Source: an uncultured Pseudomonadota bacterium (lineage in GTDB: Bacteria > Pseudomonadota > Gammaproteobacteria > Enterobacterales > Succinivibrionaceae). Taken from it: a stretch of 43,073 nucleotides of DNA. The DNA lies in the NCBI GenBank assembly GCA_900315145.1, contig OMYE01000010.1:1-43073 (forward strand), given 5' to 3'. This document shows, piece by piece, positions 1 through 9,871 of this stretch. The position numbers were made by a program, and so were the translations under genes. The notes beneath the pieces are model-generated. The model did no database searches, was not told the origin of the DNA, and worked only from the letters and a program-made list of their open reading frames with translations. Every line of letters starts with the position of its first letter. Within the stretch, counting starts at the first letter, position 1.

Positions 1-92
1 ATAAAAACGCCCGGGAGGGGGAGTCGTGATTTTTTTGGGTGTGTCGTAAAGACATGGAGCTTTCTTTTAGTAATTTATTCTTTGGAAAAACA

Positions 93-1445
93 ATGATAAA
101 TATTAAGAAAGGATTGGATCTCCCTATTAGTGGTAAACCGGAAAATGTGGTTAATGCCGCCAACAATGTTGTTAAGCATGTAGCCATTCTGGGATCAGAC
201 TTTCATGGGCTTAAACCGTCTATGCAGGTTGAAGTCGGTGACGCCGTAGACAAAGGGCAGGTTCTTTTTACCGATAAAAAGAATCCTGGCGTTTGTTATA
301 CCGCCCCGGTTCCAGGCAAGGTAGTAGCCATTAATCGCGGTGAGAAAAGAGTATTCCAATCTTTAGTTATTGAATTAGATTCTACAATCGTCGGCTGCAG
401 AAAGTTTAATGCTTATCCGAACGAGGAACTGTCCACTCTTGGTCGTGAAACTGTTGCTAAACAGCTTATCGAATCAGGTGCATGGGTGGCGTTTAAAACC
501 CGTCCGTACAGCAAAACCCCTGCTGTTGATGCAGTACCTGAACATATTTTTGTTACAGCCATGGATACCAACCCTTTAGCTGGGGATCCGAAGGTTGTAA
601 TCAGCAGTCATGCAAAGGATTTCTGTGACGGTCTTGATGTTATCAGTAATCTTACCGGTGGAAACGTATACGTCTGCAAGAATGAAAACTCTCTGCCGAC
701 TGAATATCATTCTACCAGGATTCAGGAAAGAACATTTACCGGAAAGCATCCTGCAGGTCTTGCCGGCACACATATTCATTTCGTATCAAGAGCTTCTGAA
801 GAACACGTTATGTGGTCTATCGGCTATCAGGAGGTTATTGCAATAGGTCATCTGTTCAGAACCGGTGAAATCTACAATGAAAGAATCATCAGTCTCGCAG
901 GTCCTAACGTAATTAATCCAAGACTGGTGAGAACCATCCAGGGTGCATGTATCTCCGAACTTACAGCTAATGAATTATCCGGTACAAACTACCGTGTGAT
1001 TTCCGGCTCTGTATTTAACGGTAATACTGCTGAAGGTGCCTTTGACTACCTTGGTAGATTCCATCAGCAGGTGAGCGTTATCCCTGAAGGTAACAAGCGT
1101 GAGTTCCTCGGCTGGTTAATGCCTGGTGCTAAGAAGCATTCTGTTACCAGAACTATGCTGAGCTGTTTATTCCCTCCTAGAGATTTCGAAATCAATACTG
1201 CTGTTAACGGCGGTTCAAGAGCCATGGTGCCAATCAGTTCATATGAAAGAGTAATGCCGCTGGATATTATTCCATCCATGCTTCTTCGTGCTATTGAAAT
1301 TGGCGATACCGATGCTGCAAAGCTTCTTGGCTGTCTCGAACTCGATGAAGAAGATTTGGCTTTGTGTACTTATGTATGCCCTGGCAAGACTGAGTATGGA
1401 AGACTGCTCAGAAAGTGCTTAACCAAGATTGAGCTGGAAGGGTAG
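93..1445 (+). CDS. nqrA: Na+-translocating NADH:quinone reductase subunit A
   Basis: Cytoplasmic-side subunit of the six-subunit Na+-NQR, which passes electrons from NADH to quinone and exports sodium. From the ATG at 93 the protein (450 aa) begins MINIKKGLDLPISGKPE, matching the start of Vibrio NqrA (recalled), and ends with the family-typical LALCTYVCPGKTEYG segment. The reading frame is open back to 39, but the extra 18 residues have no counterpart in the family, so 93 is preferred despite only a weak GGA ribosome-binding site. The middle carries conserved stretches such as FVTAMDTNPLAGDPK and HPAGLAGTHIHF. It is the first gene of nqrABCDEF; nqrB follows after 11 bases. No promoter could be placed, because only 92 bases of upstream sequence are visible. 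Confidence 0.95.
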   Translation: MINIKKGLDLPISGKPENVVNAANNVVKHVAILGSDFHGLKPSMQVEVGDAVDKGQVLFTDKKNPGVCYTAPVPGKVVAINRGEKRVFQSLVIELDSTIVGCRKFNAYPNEELSTLGRETVAKQLIESGAWVAFKTRPYSKTPAVDAVPEHIFVTAMDTNPLAGDPKVVISSHAKDFCDGLDVISNLTGGNVYVCKNENSLPTEYHSTRIQERTFTGKHPAGLAGTHIHFVSRASEEHVMWSIGYQEVIAIGHLFRTGEIYNERIISLAGPNVINPRLVRTIQGACISELTANELSGTNYRVISGSVFNGNTAEGAFDYLGRFHQQVSVIPEGNKREFLGWLMPGAKKHSVTRTMLSCLFPPRDFEINTAVNGGSRAMVPISSYERVMPLDIIPSMLLRAIEIGDTDAAKLLGCLELDEEDLALCTYVCPGKTEYGRLLRKCLTKIELEG

Positions 1446-1456
1446 AGGGGTAAAAG

Positions 1457-1546
1457 ATGATTCTTTCAATATTAAACAAGTTGGAACCTCTCTTTTCAAA
1501 GGGCGGTAAGTTCACGTACGCGATTTCATCGATTTCAAGCGTATGA
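1457..1546 (+). other. Detached N-terminal segment of NqrB in a different frame
   Basis: The ATG at 1457 has a fair ribosome-binding site (GAGGGG, 1445-1450) and opens a 29-codon frame, [19 protein letters not shown], which resembles the first 19 or so residues of NqrB. It then runs out of frame and stops at TGA 1544-1546. The stop overlaps the ATG at 1543 that opens the main nqrB frame (ATGA). Compared with Vibrio NqrB (from memory), the ~26 residues between the GGK and HVRD motifs are missing here: GGK is encoded in frame 2, ending at 1510, and [12 protein letters not shown] starts two bases later in frame 1. That implies a net loss of roughly 76 bases, not a multiple of three. Confidence 0.7.
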
Positions 1547-2637
1547 TGATTATGGTATTCTTTGCCGTATTCCCATGTATGTTCTGGGGCTGGTTCAATA
1601 TCGGCAACCAGACTATAAATGCCATTCAGTCAGCTCCTGAATTAATGAAGCTTGCGTCTGCAAGTTTCAGCCTTTTCAGCGAAAACTGGCATTATGCTAT
1701 TGTACAGATGCTGGGCGGTACACTGGAGGCTGATGCCGGAATATACAGCAAGATGCTGATAGGTTTTGTATATTTCCTGCCTATCTATGCTGTTTCATTC
1801 GGTGTCGGTGCATTCTGGGAAGTACTTTTCTGTATTATCCGTAAGCATGAAGTAAATGAAGGTTTATTTGTTACCTCATTGTTCTTTGCTCTGATTGTTC
1901 CTCCAACCATTCCGTTATGGCAGGTCGCTCTAGGTATTTCCTTCGGTGTTATTATCGGTAAGGAAGTGTTTGGCGGTACCGGTCGCAACTTTATGAACCC
2001 TGCATTAGTAGGCCGTGCATTCCTGTTCTTTGCATACCCTGCTCAGATTTCCGGTGATGCAGTCTGGGTTCCGGTTGACGGCTATACCGGTGCGACAGCA
2101 TTAAGCTTCTATTCAAAGAACGGTCATTTACCGGATAACATGTCTTTTGTAGATGCATTTATCGGTAATATGCCTGGATGTATCGGTGAGGTTTCCACTC
2201 TCGGTATTCTGATCGGCGGTATTGCTCTGCTTTTAATGCGCATTTCATCAAGCAGGATTGTAATAGGCGGCATTATCGGTCTGATTATAATGACCATTAT
2301 CTGCAACATGTTTGTATCACCTAACGGTAATCCGATGCTGAACATGCATTTCCATGAACATCTTGTTCTTGGCGGTTTTGCCTTCGGTATCTTCTTCATG
2401 GCAACCGATCCTGTTTCTGCAGCGTTTACCGGTGCGGGTAAGTGGGCTTACGGTATTCTTATCGGGGCGATGGTTGTTCTGATTCGTGTAGTGAATCCTG
2501 CCTACCCTGAAGGCGTGATGCTGGCAATTCTTTTTGCCAACTGCTGGGCACCGCTGTTTGACTATGCTGTTTCACAGATCGGTATCAATCGTCGTAAGCG
2601 TATTGCGGCAAGACCAAAAGTTATCAGGGGAGAGTAA
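1543..2637 (+). CDS. nqrB: Na+-NQR subunit B, main body (N-terminus disrupted)
   Basis: Integral-membrane subunit of Na+-NQR that carries covalent FMN and riboflavin and forms part of the sodium path and quinone site. The open frame gives 364 aa, about 50 fewer than the family. It starts at [17 protein letters not shown], just where the first membrane helix normally begins. The frame extends five to ten codons upstream to a TAA at 1507 and includes [10 protein letters not shown], but has no usable start codon there. The flavinylation site is intact: YTGATALS near residues 171-178, with Thr175 the expected FMN-bearing residue. Other hallmarks are [26 protein letters not shown] and [14 protein letters not shown]. 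Translation may restart at ATG 1543 after the short upstream frame ends there. Real mutation and assembly error cannot be separated from one sequence. Confidence 0.85.
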   Translation: MMIMVFFAVFPCMFWGWFNIGNQTINAIQSAPELMKLASASFSLFSENWHYAIVQMLGGTLEADAGIYSKMLIGFVYFLPIYAVSFGVGAFWEVLFCIIRKHEVNEGLFVTSLFFALIVPPTIPLWQVALGISFGVIIGKEVFGGTGRNFMNPALVGRAFLFFAYPAQISGDAVWVPVDGYTGATALSFYSKNGHLPDNMSFVDAFIGNMPGCIGEVSTLGILIGGIALLLMRISSSRIVIGGIIGLIIMTIICNMFVSPNGNPMLNMHFHEHLVLGGFAFGIFFMATDPVSAAFTGAGKWAYGILIGAMVVLIRVVNPAYPEGVMLAILFANCWAPLFDYAVSQIGINRRKRIAARPKVIRGE

Positions 2638-2643
2638 TTTAAG

Positions 2644-3444
2644 ATGGCTAATAAAGATAGTACATTAAGAACCTTCACTGTAATAGGTTTGTTGTGTTTC
2701 GTGTGTTCCATTCTTGTTTGCGGCACAGTAGTTGTACTGAAGCCTCTTCAGGAAAAGGAAATGAATTCCGATCGTGAAAAGAGTGTTTTAGAAGCTGCCG
2801 GTATTGATTACTCCGGAAGTAACGTTTCTGAAGTCTTTGCTCAGAAGATTGAAGCTAAGCTTCTCGATCTTAAGACCAGTGCCTATGTTGATTCAAAAAC
2901 AATGAGAGAAATTGTACAGTGTGATGAAAAGAAATCAGATTCAGACTGTGCCGGTTCATATAATTTCGTTTCTGAATCAAAGCTTCCTGAAAAGAATGTT
3001 GCCATTTCTAAAGCTGAGGACTTCGGTGATATCAAGGTTCGCGCCAGATATATGCCGGTTTATCTTGTAAAGGCCAACGGTCAGGTTTCTGAAGTTGTAT
3101 TGCCGTTCTACGGTCAGGGTCTGTGGTCCACCATGTACGGTTACCTCGCAGTAGATGCTGACGGTTCAACCATTAAGGGTGTTAAGTATTACAGCCAGGG
3201 TGAAACCGCAGGTCTGGGAGCTGAGGTTACCAATCCGGCATATACCGGAAAGTGGATAGCCAAGAAGCTATACGAAAACGGAGAATACAAGTTTAAGGTC
3301 ACTAAGGGTGCTGACAAGACCAGTCCTTATCAGGTAGATGCCATCTCCGGTGCTACTTTAACCAGTGACGGTGTTAATAATTCAGTTAAGTACTGGTTCG
3401 AAAAGGTATATGTAGATTACCTTCGCGGGCTTAATCATAAGTAA
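2644..3444 (+). CDS. nqrC: Na+-NQR subunit C
   Basis: Periplasmic flavoprotein subunit of Na+-NQR, anchored by one N-terminal helix (about residues 11-33, [20 protein letters not shown]). The C-terminal part holds the flavinylation motif [10 protein letters not shown]; Thr238 of SGAT is the expected site of covalent FMN attachment by ApbE. Length 266 aa is normal for the family. A purine-rich AGGGGAG lies about 12 bases upstream of the ATG. It starts six bases after the nqrB stop. The stretch around residues 93-102 (two cysteines in a charged loop) varies among species and I attach no function to it. No apbE gene is present in the window. Confidence 0.95.
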   Translation: MANKDSTLRTFTVIGLLCFVCSILVCGTVVVLKPLQEKEMNSDREKSVLEAAGIDYSGSNVSEVFAQKIEAKLLDLKTSAYVDSKTMREIVQCDEKKSDSDCAGSYNFVSESKLPEKNVAISKAEDFGDIKVRARYMPVYLVKANGQVSEVVLPFYGQGLWSTMYGYLAVDADGSTIKGVKYYSQGETAGLGAEVTNPAYTGKWIAKKLYENGEYKFKVTKGADKTSPYQVDAISGATLTSDGVNNSVKYWFEKVYVDYLRGLNHK

Positions 3445-3455
3445 GAGGTGAGATA

Positions 3456-4118
3456 ATGAGTAACGATTTACCTTCCTCAAAAGAGGTTTTTGTAAGACCG
3501 CTGATTAAGGATAATCCGGTAATGATTCAGGTACTCGGTATCTGTTCATCACTGGCTGTTACCTCTAATATGAAGACTGCTCTGGTTATGAGTCTGGCTT
3601 TAACATTTGTTACTGCATTCTCAAACCTCATTATTTCTTCTATTCGTAAACAGATTCCTAACAGCGTGAGAATCATTGCCCAGATGACGGTTATTGCTTC
3701 TCTGGTAATCATCGTTGACCAGCTTTTAAAGGCATTCAGCTATGATTTATCAAAGCAGTTATCCGTATTCGTAGGTTTGATTATTACCAACTGTATCGTA
3801 ATGGGACGTGCAGAAGCTTTTGCAATGAAATATCCTCCGGTACTCTCATTCTTTGACGGTCTGGGAAACGGCTGCGGTTATGCGATTGTGCTTTGTGTAT
3901 TGGGTACCGTTCGCGAACTGTTTGGTAGCGGTAAGTGGTTTGACATTACTTTAATGCAGACTGTAAATGATGGCGGCTGGTATATTCCGAACGGATTCAT
4001 GTTAATGCCTCCATGTGCATTCTTCCTTATCGGTTTATTAATCTGGTTGACCAATCAGATATATAAGGGTAATGCCAGCAAGCCGGAGTATGATACCTCT
4101 CGTAAGGATGCCTCATAA
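3456..4118 (+). CDS. nqrD: Na+-NQR subunit D
   Basis: Hydrophobic membrane subunit (220 aa, about six helices) that pairs with NqrE in an inverted arrangement. Cys30 ([11 protein letters not shown]) and Cys113 ([14 protein letters not shown]) are at the positions known in this family to bind the iron-sulfur cluster shared between NqrD and NqrE. The ATG at 3456 follows GAGGTGAG at an appropriate distance. The stop overlaps the nqrE start by one base (TAATG), which suggests translational coupling. The charged C-terminal tail after residue 205 is cytoplasmic by the usual topology. Confidence 0.95.
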   Translation: MSNDLPSSKEVFVRPLIKDNPVMIQVLGICSSLAVTSNMKTALVMSLALTFVTAFSNLIISSIRKQIPNSVRIIAQMTVIASLVIIVDQLLKAFSYDLSKQLSVFVGLIITNCIVMGRAEAFAMKYPPVLSFFDGLGNGCGYAIVLCVLGTVRELFGSGKWFDITLMQTVNDGGWYIPNGFMLMPPCAFFLIGLLIWLTNQIYKGNASKPEYDTSRKDAS

Positions 4119-4711
4119 TGGATTATGTTAATTTATTCATAAAGTCTGTCTTTGTGGAAAACCTTGCCCTGAGTTTCTTTCTGGGTATGTGTACATTCCT
4201 TGCCGTATCAAAGAAGGTAAAGACAGCCATCGGTTTAGGTATTGCGGTTATTGTTGTTCAGACAATTGCCGTACCTGCCAATAACCTGGTGTATACATAT
4301 GTGCTTAAGCCGAATGCAATTCAGGTTGGTATCGACCTGTCATTCCTCGGCTTCATCACTTATATCGGTGTAATTGCGGCTCTGGTTCAGATTCTGGAAA
4401 TGTTTCTTGATAAGTATGTACCAAGCCTGTATTCAGCATTAGGTATCTTCCTGCCGCTGATTACTGTAAACTGTGCTATTTTCGGTGGTGTATCATTCAT
4501 GGTACAGCGTGAATATAATTTTGCTGAATCTATCGTTTACGGTATCGGTTCAGGTTCATCATGGGCCATTGCCCTGATCCTGCTGGCTGCAATCCGTGAA
4601 AAGCTGAAATATGCACATGCTCCAGAAGGTCTTAACGGTCTCGGTCTTGTGTTTATCACAGCCGGTCTGATTGCATTGGGCTTTATGTCCTTCTCTGGTA
4701 TAAAGCTTTAA
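4118..4711 (+). CDS. nqrE: Na+-NQR subunit E
   Basis: Membrane subunit of 197 aa, homologous to NqrD in the opposite topology. Cys25 ([18 protein letters not shown]) and Cys119 ([13 protein letters not shown]) are the expected cluster ligands facing those of NqrD. The N-terminal sequence [21 protein letters not shown] is typical of the family. It shares one base with the nqrD stop codon and is probably coupled to it; nqrF starts 12 bases after its stop. Assembly of the NqrD/E cluster is known to depend on NqrM, whose small gene often follows nqrF in other gammaproteobacteria but is not found after nqrF here. Confidence 0.95.
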   Translation: MDYVNLFIKSVFVENLALSFFLGMCTFLAVSKKVKTAIGLGIAVIVVQTIAVPANNLVYTYVLKPNAIQVGIDLSFLGFITYIGVIAALVQILEMFLDKYVPSLYSALGIFLPLITVNCAIFGGVSFMVQREYNFAESIVYGIGSGSSWAIALILLAAIREKLKYAHAPEGLNGLGLVFITAGLIALGFMSFSGIKL

Positions 4712-4723
4712 GGAGACAGACTG

Positions 4724-5950
4724 ATGTTGACAATATTATATGGTGTTGGTTTATTTATCATAATCGTACTGGCTCTGGTAACAGCCATTATCATTGCCAA
4801 GTCATTTATGGTAAACAGCGGTGACGTTACCATCGGTATAAACGGTGATGCTGATAAGGCTATCAAGGTTCCTGCCGGTGACAAGCTCCTCACTGCGCTT
4901 GCTAATCAGGGTATATTTATTCCGTCTGCCTGTGGCGGCGGTGGTGCCTGCGGTCAGTGCCGTTGTAAGGTTACTAAAGGCGGCGGTGATGTACTTCCTA
5001 CTGAACTCGGTCACCTAACCAAGCGTGAAGTCCGTGAAGGATGGAGACTTGCCTGTCAGGTAGGCGTACGTCAGGATATGGAAATTGAACTTCCTGCATC
5101 AGTATTCGGTGTTAAGAAGTGGACATGTACTGTTATCTCCAACAACAACGTGGCAACTTTTATCAAGGAACTCCGTTTACAGATTCCTGAAGGAGAGGAA
5201 GTTCCGTTCAGAGCCGGCGGTTATATTCAGATTGAAGCTGAGCCTCATGAAGTTAAATACCGTGATTTTGATATTCCGGAAAAGTACCTCGGTGACTGGG
5301 ACAAGTTTAAGCTTCGCGATTTAGTATCAAAGGTTGATACTCATATTCTGAGAGCTTACTCAATGGCTTCATATCCGGAAGAAAAAGGTCTTATCATGCT
5401 GAACGTGAGAATTGCTACTCCGCCTCTTCGTGATTTAACCCTTCCTCCAGGGCAGATGTCCTCATATATCTGGTCTCTGAAGCCTGGTGATAAGGTTACA
5501 ATTTCAGGTCCGTTCGGTGAATTCTTCGCCAAGGAAACAGATGCTGAAATGGTATTCATCGGTGGTGGTGCAGGTATGGCTCCAATGCGTTCTCATATCT
5601 TCGATCAGCTTAAGAGAATTAAGACCAACCGTAAGATCAGCTTCTGGTACGGTGCACGTTCTCTGAAGGAAATGTTCTATCAGGATGAGTTCGATCAGTT
5701 AGCCAAGGAACATCCTAACTTCACCTGGCACATTGCTTTAAGTGATGCCCAGCCTGAAGATAATTGGACCGGCTATACCGGATTTATTCACAATGTTCTT
5801 TATGAAAACTATCTTAAGAATCATAAGGCTCCTGAAGATTGTGAATTCTATATGTGCGGACCTCCAATGATGACTAAGTCCACAATCGATATGCTTCACA
5901 GCATCGGTGTTGAGGATGAAAACATTCTTCTGGATAACTTCGGTGGTTAA
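4724..5950 (+). CDS. nqrF: Na+-NQR subunit F, NADH dehydrogenase flavoprotein
   Basis: Entry point for electrons: oxidises NADH through FAD and passes electrons to a [2Fe-2S] cluster. The 408 aa protein has an N-terminal membrane helix (about 5-27) and a ferredoxin domain with Cys70, Cys76, Cys79 and Cys111, in the spacing of the Vibrio enzyme. A ferredoxin reductase-like part follows, with the FAD motif [11 protein letters not shown] and the NADH-binding motif [14 protein letters not shown]-terminal CGPPMM motif precedes the aromatic end (LDNFGG). The ATG at 4724 follows AGGAG by eight bases. A strong terminator starts 21 bases after the stop, so the operon ends here without apbE or nqrM. 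Confidence 0.97.
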   Translation: MLTILYGVGLFIIIVLALVTAIIIAKSFMVNSGDVTIGINGDADKAIKVPAGDKLLTALANQGIFIPSACGGGGACGQCRCKVTKGGGDVLPTELGHLTKREVREGWRLACQVGVRQDMEIELPASVFGVKKWTCTVISNNNVATFIKELRLQIPEGEEVPFRAGGYIQIEAEPHEVKYRDFDIPEKYLGDWDKFKLRDLVSKVDTHILRAYSMASYPEEKGLIMLNVRIATPPLRDLTLPPGQMSSYIWSLKPGDKVTISGPFGEFFAKETDAEMVFIGGGAGMAPMRSHIFDQLKRIKTNRKISFWYGARSLKEMFYQDEFDQLAKEHPNFTWHIALSDAQPEDNWTGYTGFIHNVLYENYLKNHKAPEDCEFYMCGPPMMTKSTIDMLHSIGVEDENILLDNFGG

Positions 5951-5971
5951 TCCATAAATATTCTGATATAG

Positions 5972-6002
5972 AGCGGTGTCCTTTCGGATGCCGCTTTTTT
6001 TT
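5972..6002 (+). terminator. Rho-independent terminator of nqrABCDEF
   Basis: Ten-pair stem AGCGGTGTCC / GGATGCCGCT (5972-5981 with 5986-5995, two G-T wobbles), a TTTC loop and a run of eight T ending at 6002. It lies 21 bases past the nqrF stop. Confidence 0.92.
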
Positions 6003-6257
6003 GGCCCGTACAGGGCTTTAGAGACGGCTTCGTCGGGTAGATTAAAAGTAGGCATGCAATATGCATTAAGGAGTGTAATGATAATTTTTGTGGCATGATT
6101 CCCCGTTTTTAAGCTTTTTGCTTGGTCAGTCAGAGAGATATGATCTTAAAAGATGCATAATAACTGCACAAATGCTTTGTAATGGGGCTGATTTATTTGT
6201 TCATTGCCTTATGGACTTCAGCGTTCAATTTTATCAGATAAACAGGATGTAATTTAT
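6003..6257. other. Intergenic region upstream of glnD
   Basis: No gene is supported here. The region should hold the glnD promoter, but no -35/-10 pair is convincing. A minus-strand frame through 5738-6055 is a shadow of nqrF and its terminator. No nqrM-like small membrane ORF was found on the plus strand. Confidence 0.6.
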
Positions 6258-8891
6258 ATGACAGCGGAAAACACTAATTTTTGGCCTGAAGGAATCATTG
6301 ACATGCACAATGGCCGGGAGGTCATTGCCAGACAGTCTGATATTCTGCGGGATGATTTTTTTGCAGGAGTCAGTGTTAATGAATTAGTGATTACTAGAAC
6401 CCTGTTTATTGATGAACTGATGTCCCGTCTTTTTATTCAGTTCGGTTTAGACAAATTTCCGACATTAAGTCTTGTGGCGGTGGGAGGTTATGGAAGAACC
6501 GATCTGCAGCCTCATTCAGATATTGACATCCTTCTTATCAGCCGTGATGCGATTACGAATGAGCTTAACGAGTGCATTTCAAAGTTCACCAGCCTGCTGT
6601 GGGATTTGCGGCTGGATATAGGTCAGTCTGTCCGTACCCTTGAGGAATGTTTTTCAGAAGGCGCCAAGGATGTCACCATTGCCACTAATTATCTTGAATC
6701 AAGATTTTTAACCGGTTCTCTAGAGACTTATGAAAATTTCCGTAAAATGGTTGATTCAGATGAATTCTGGCCGGCAGGTGAGTTTTACGAAGCTAAAATG
6801 GCTGAACAGAATAAACGCCATTCCTCTCATAAAGATACCATTTACATGCTGGAGCCGGATCTTAAGAATAATCCCGGAGGATTGCGTGATATCCAGAATA
6901 TCCTGTGGGTGGCTAGAAAAGCTATCGGTATTACCGGCCTCCGTGAACTTTATACCAACGGTCTCCTTACGAGGATGGAATATCTTGAGCTTAAGGAATG
7001 TCAGGATTTTTTATGGCGGGTGAGGTTTGCGTTGCATCTTTCTATAAGCAAACCGGATAACCGTCTAACCTTTGACAGACAGCAGAAGGTTGCCCAGAGT
7101 CTAGGGTATACCGGTGAGGGTAACGATCCTGTGGAGTCACTGATGAAACGTTTTTATCAGACTCTGCACCGTGTTCTGGAACTTAATGAAATATGTATGC
7201 AGCTTCTGGCGGAAAAGATTTATGCCGCGCGTACTACCAACAGCAAGGTTTTTAATCAGTATTTTCTGATAAGAGACAGTCTTATTGATGTTATTGATCC
7301 GCAGATCTTTATTTCCAAACCTCAAACCATTCTGGAACTCTTTTTAATACTTACAGAGCATCAGGAATTAACGGGTATCTACGTAAAGTGTATCAGATAT
7401 CTGCGCAGCGCCAGACGCAGTATTAATTACCATCTGTACGAAAGACCTGAATGCCGGGCAACGTTTATAAAACTTATCAGTAATCCCCGCTCCCTGGTGG
7501 TGGCATTGCCTATAATGCACAAGTATCACATCCTGTCAATGTATATGCCTCAATGGGAAAAAATAGTCGGTCTGATGCAGTTTGACATGTTTCATGCCTA
7601 TACTGTTGATGAACATACTATGAGGGTTTTAAGCAATATCTACCGCTTTACTCATGACAGAAATTCGGAATTCAGTCTGTTCCGGCAGGTGTACAGTCAT
7701 ATTAATTCTCCTGAACTGCTGTTTATAGCCGCTCTTTTCCATGATATAGCCAAGGGAAGAAGAGGGCATCATGCGGAGCTCGGAGCTCCGGAGGCATTGT
7801 ATTTCTGTCAGCTTCACGGCTATAACCGCTATGAAAGCAAGCTTGTTTCATGGGTGGTACGCAATCATCTTTATATGTCAATGGTGGCTCAGCGCAGGGA
7901 TATTTCCTCTCCTGAGGTGGTTACGGAGTTTGCCAAGAAGGTCGGTGATGAAATGCAGCTGAACTTCCTCTACTGTCTGACCGTGGCAGATATCTGTGGT
8001 ACCAATGACACTGAATGGAATAGTTACAAGGATACGCTGTTAAGAACACTCTACTTTGAGACCAGGGATGTGCTTCGTAAAGGCCTTGAAAATCCGCCAG
8101 ATATCAGTCTGCATGTAAGAGAGAACCAGAAACGGGCTATAGAAATGCTTACCGTTATAGGCATAAGTCCTCTGGATATTTTTAAGATATGGACTAATCT
8201 GAAGCTGGATTATTTTATTCGTTATCTTCCGGAGCAGATCGCCTGGCATACCCAGAATATAATCAGTCACACTGATAACAGCAGACCGTTGATCCTGTTC
8301 GGTCAGAATCATGCCACCAAAGGGACGGAGTTATTTATTTATGCCAGAAACAGCAGGGGAATGTTTGCCAGAGTAACAGCAGTGCTTGCGGAAAAAAATC
8401 TGAATGTACTGGCCTCCAATATTTCCAATACCAATAATAATTTTGCTCTGGATACTTTTACCTTTGTGGATAACAATGACCGGCAGATTGATTTTGACAG
8501 GGTTCCGGCTATCAGAAAGGCGCTTACCACTGCTCTTCTGTCTGAAGAATTCAGGCATCCTAAGATTAAGCCGGTTTCTCAAAAACTCAAGCAGTTCCGT
8601 CATCCGACTATAGTTACATTTCTAGATGAACATAATACCAGTCTTACCTCTTTTGAGATTTCCACTCTGGATATTCCGGGACTACTGGCAAAAATCGCCC
8701 AGATATTCAGTGAAAATGAACTGGTTATTCATGCGGCTAAGATTACCACCACCGGCGAGAGAGCTGATGATTTCTTTTCAGTCACAGACAGTAACGGTAA
8801 ACCGATGAGTGAAGAGGCTAAAGAAATATTAAGAGAACAACTTGTATCACAGCTAGATACACAATTTGATATACAGAAGGATGCACAGATT
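6258..8891 (+). CDS. glnD: Bifunctional uridylyltransferase/uridylyl-removing enzyme
   Basis: Sensor of glutamine that adds UMP to, or removes it from, PII signalling proteins, setting glutamine synthetase activity and nitrogen control. From the ATG at 6258 the protein is about 878 aa. The frame is open from 6204, but family members begin a few residues before the equivalent of WPEGI, and AGGA sits 11 bases upstream of 6258. Domain order is typical: nucleotidyltransferase with GGYGR (76-80) and the SDID metal motif (Asp88, Asp90); a central helical region including NPGGLRDIQN; an HD phosphohydrolase domain with HAYTVDEHT and HD at about 495-496 (ALFHDIAKGRRGHH); and two C-terminal ACT domains (about 690-760 and 800-875). 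The stop is 8892-8894. dapD follows after 21 bases. Confidence 0.96.
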
Positions 8892-8915
8892 TAAGGTGCA
8901 TAATGGAGAAAATAA

Positions 8916-9743
8916 ATGATTGAGCAGTTAAAGTTAATCATTGAACAGGCGTATGAGCGCAGAACGGAAATTACCCCGAAAAACGTTGATCCGGTAACCA
9001 GGGTTGCCATTGAGCAGACAATTGAAAAGCTTGATTCCGGTGAAATTCGTGTGGCAGAAAAGGTTAACGATGAATGGGTTGTTAACCAGTGGGTGAAAAA
9101 AGCAGTGCTGCTTTATTTCAGAATTAATGAAAATACAGTAACAGAAAGTGCCGGTAACCGTTATTACGACAAGGTGCCTTTAAAGTTTGCCGATTATACC
9201 GCTGAACGCTTCAAGGCTGAAGGAATAAGAGCCGTTCCCGGTTCAATTGTCCGTAAAGGTGCCTATATATCCAAGGATGTGGTACTGATGCCGTCATTTG
9301 TAAATATCGGTGGCTATGTAGGTGAGGGAACCATGGTTGATTCATGGGTTACCGTAGGTTCCTGCGCCCAGGTCGGTAAGCATGTTCACCTGTCCGGAGG
9401 TGTAGGCATCGGCGGGGTGCTTGAACCTTTGCAGGCTAATCCGACAATTATTGAGGATAACTGCTTTATCGGCGCCCGTTCTGAAATTGTTGAAGGTGTT
9501 ATTATCGGTGAAGGTTCCGTAATCTCCATGGGAGTGTTTATCAGTAAGTCCACCAAGATTTTTGACCGCACTACAGGTGAGATTTATACTGGTGTGGTTC
9601 CACCGGGATCTGTTGTTGTATCCGGCAATCTGCCTTCAAAGACCGGTAACTGCAGTCTTTATGCGGCGGTTATTGTAAAGCATGTGGATGCCAAGACTTT
9701 GGGAAAGACAGGATGCAATGAGCTGCTCCGTTCAATTGAGTAG
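8916..9743 (+). CDS. dapD: 2,3,4,5-tetrahydropyridine-2,6-dicarboxylate N-succinyltransferase
   Basis: Cytoplasmic enzyme of the succinylase branch of lysine and meso-diaminopimelate synthesis; it transfers succinyl from succinyl-CoA to tetrahydrodipicolinate. At 275 aa it matches the usual length. It has a left-handed beta-helix built of hexapeptide repeats (about residues 105-240), with [20 protein letters not shown] and the signature [20 protein letters not shown]. The ATG follows GGAGA at normal spacing. It is probably cotranscribed with glnD, as also occurs in enteric bacteria. A bidirectional terminator separates it from the convergent map gene. Confidence 0.97.
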   Translation: MIEQLKLIIEQAYERRTEITPKNVDPVTRVAIEQTIEKLDSGEIRVAEKVNDEWVVNQWVKKAVLLYFRINENTVTESAGNRYYDKVPLKFADYTAERFKAEGIRAVPGSIVRKGAYISKDVVLMPSFVNIGGYVGEGTMVDSWVTVGSCAQVGKHVHLSGGVGIGGVLEPLQANPTIIEDNCFIGARSEIVEGVIIGEGSVISMGVFISKSTKIFDRTTGEIYTGVVPPGSVVVSGNLPSKTGNCSLYAAVIVKHVDAKTLGKTGCNELLRSIE

Positions 9744-9775
9744 CAGGATCTGAGACTGTACTATAACAAAGAATT

Positions 9776-9807
9776 AAAAAAAGGAAATCAGCAGGATTTC
9801 CTTTTTT
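9776..9807. terminator. Bidirectional terminator between dapD and map
   Basis: Perfect ten-pair stem AAAGGAAATC (9780-9789) / GATTTCCTTT (9795-9804), five-base loop, A run on the left and T run on the right. It can stop dapD (plus) and map (minus) transcripts. A weaker GC-rich hairpin near 9837-9858 might back it up for map. Confidence 0.9.
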
Positions 9808-9871
9808 GTTAATCAGAATATTTAATACATTTAAAACGGGCCGAGCCCCCGGGTGACGTTATGTTCCCCGG

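Noticed and set aside
5738-6055. 105-codon minus-strand ORF across the nqrF terminator
   Set aside because: It spans the 3' end of nqrF and its terminator hairpin; I checked it as a possible nqrM and it has no membrane helix or cysteine motif.
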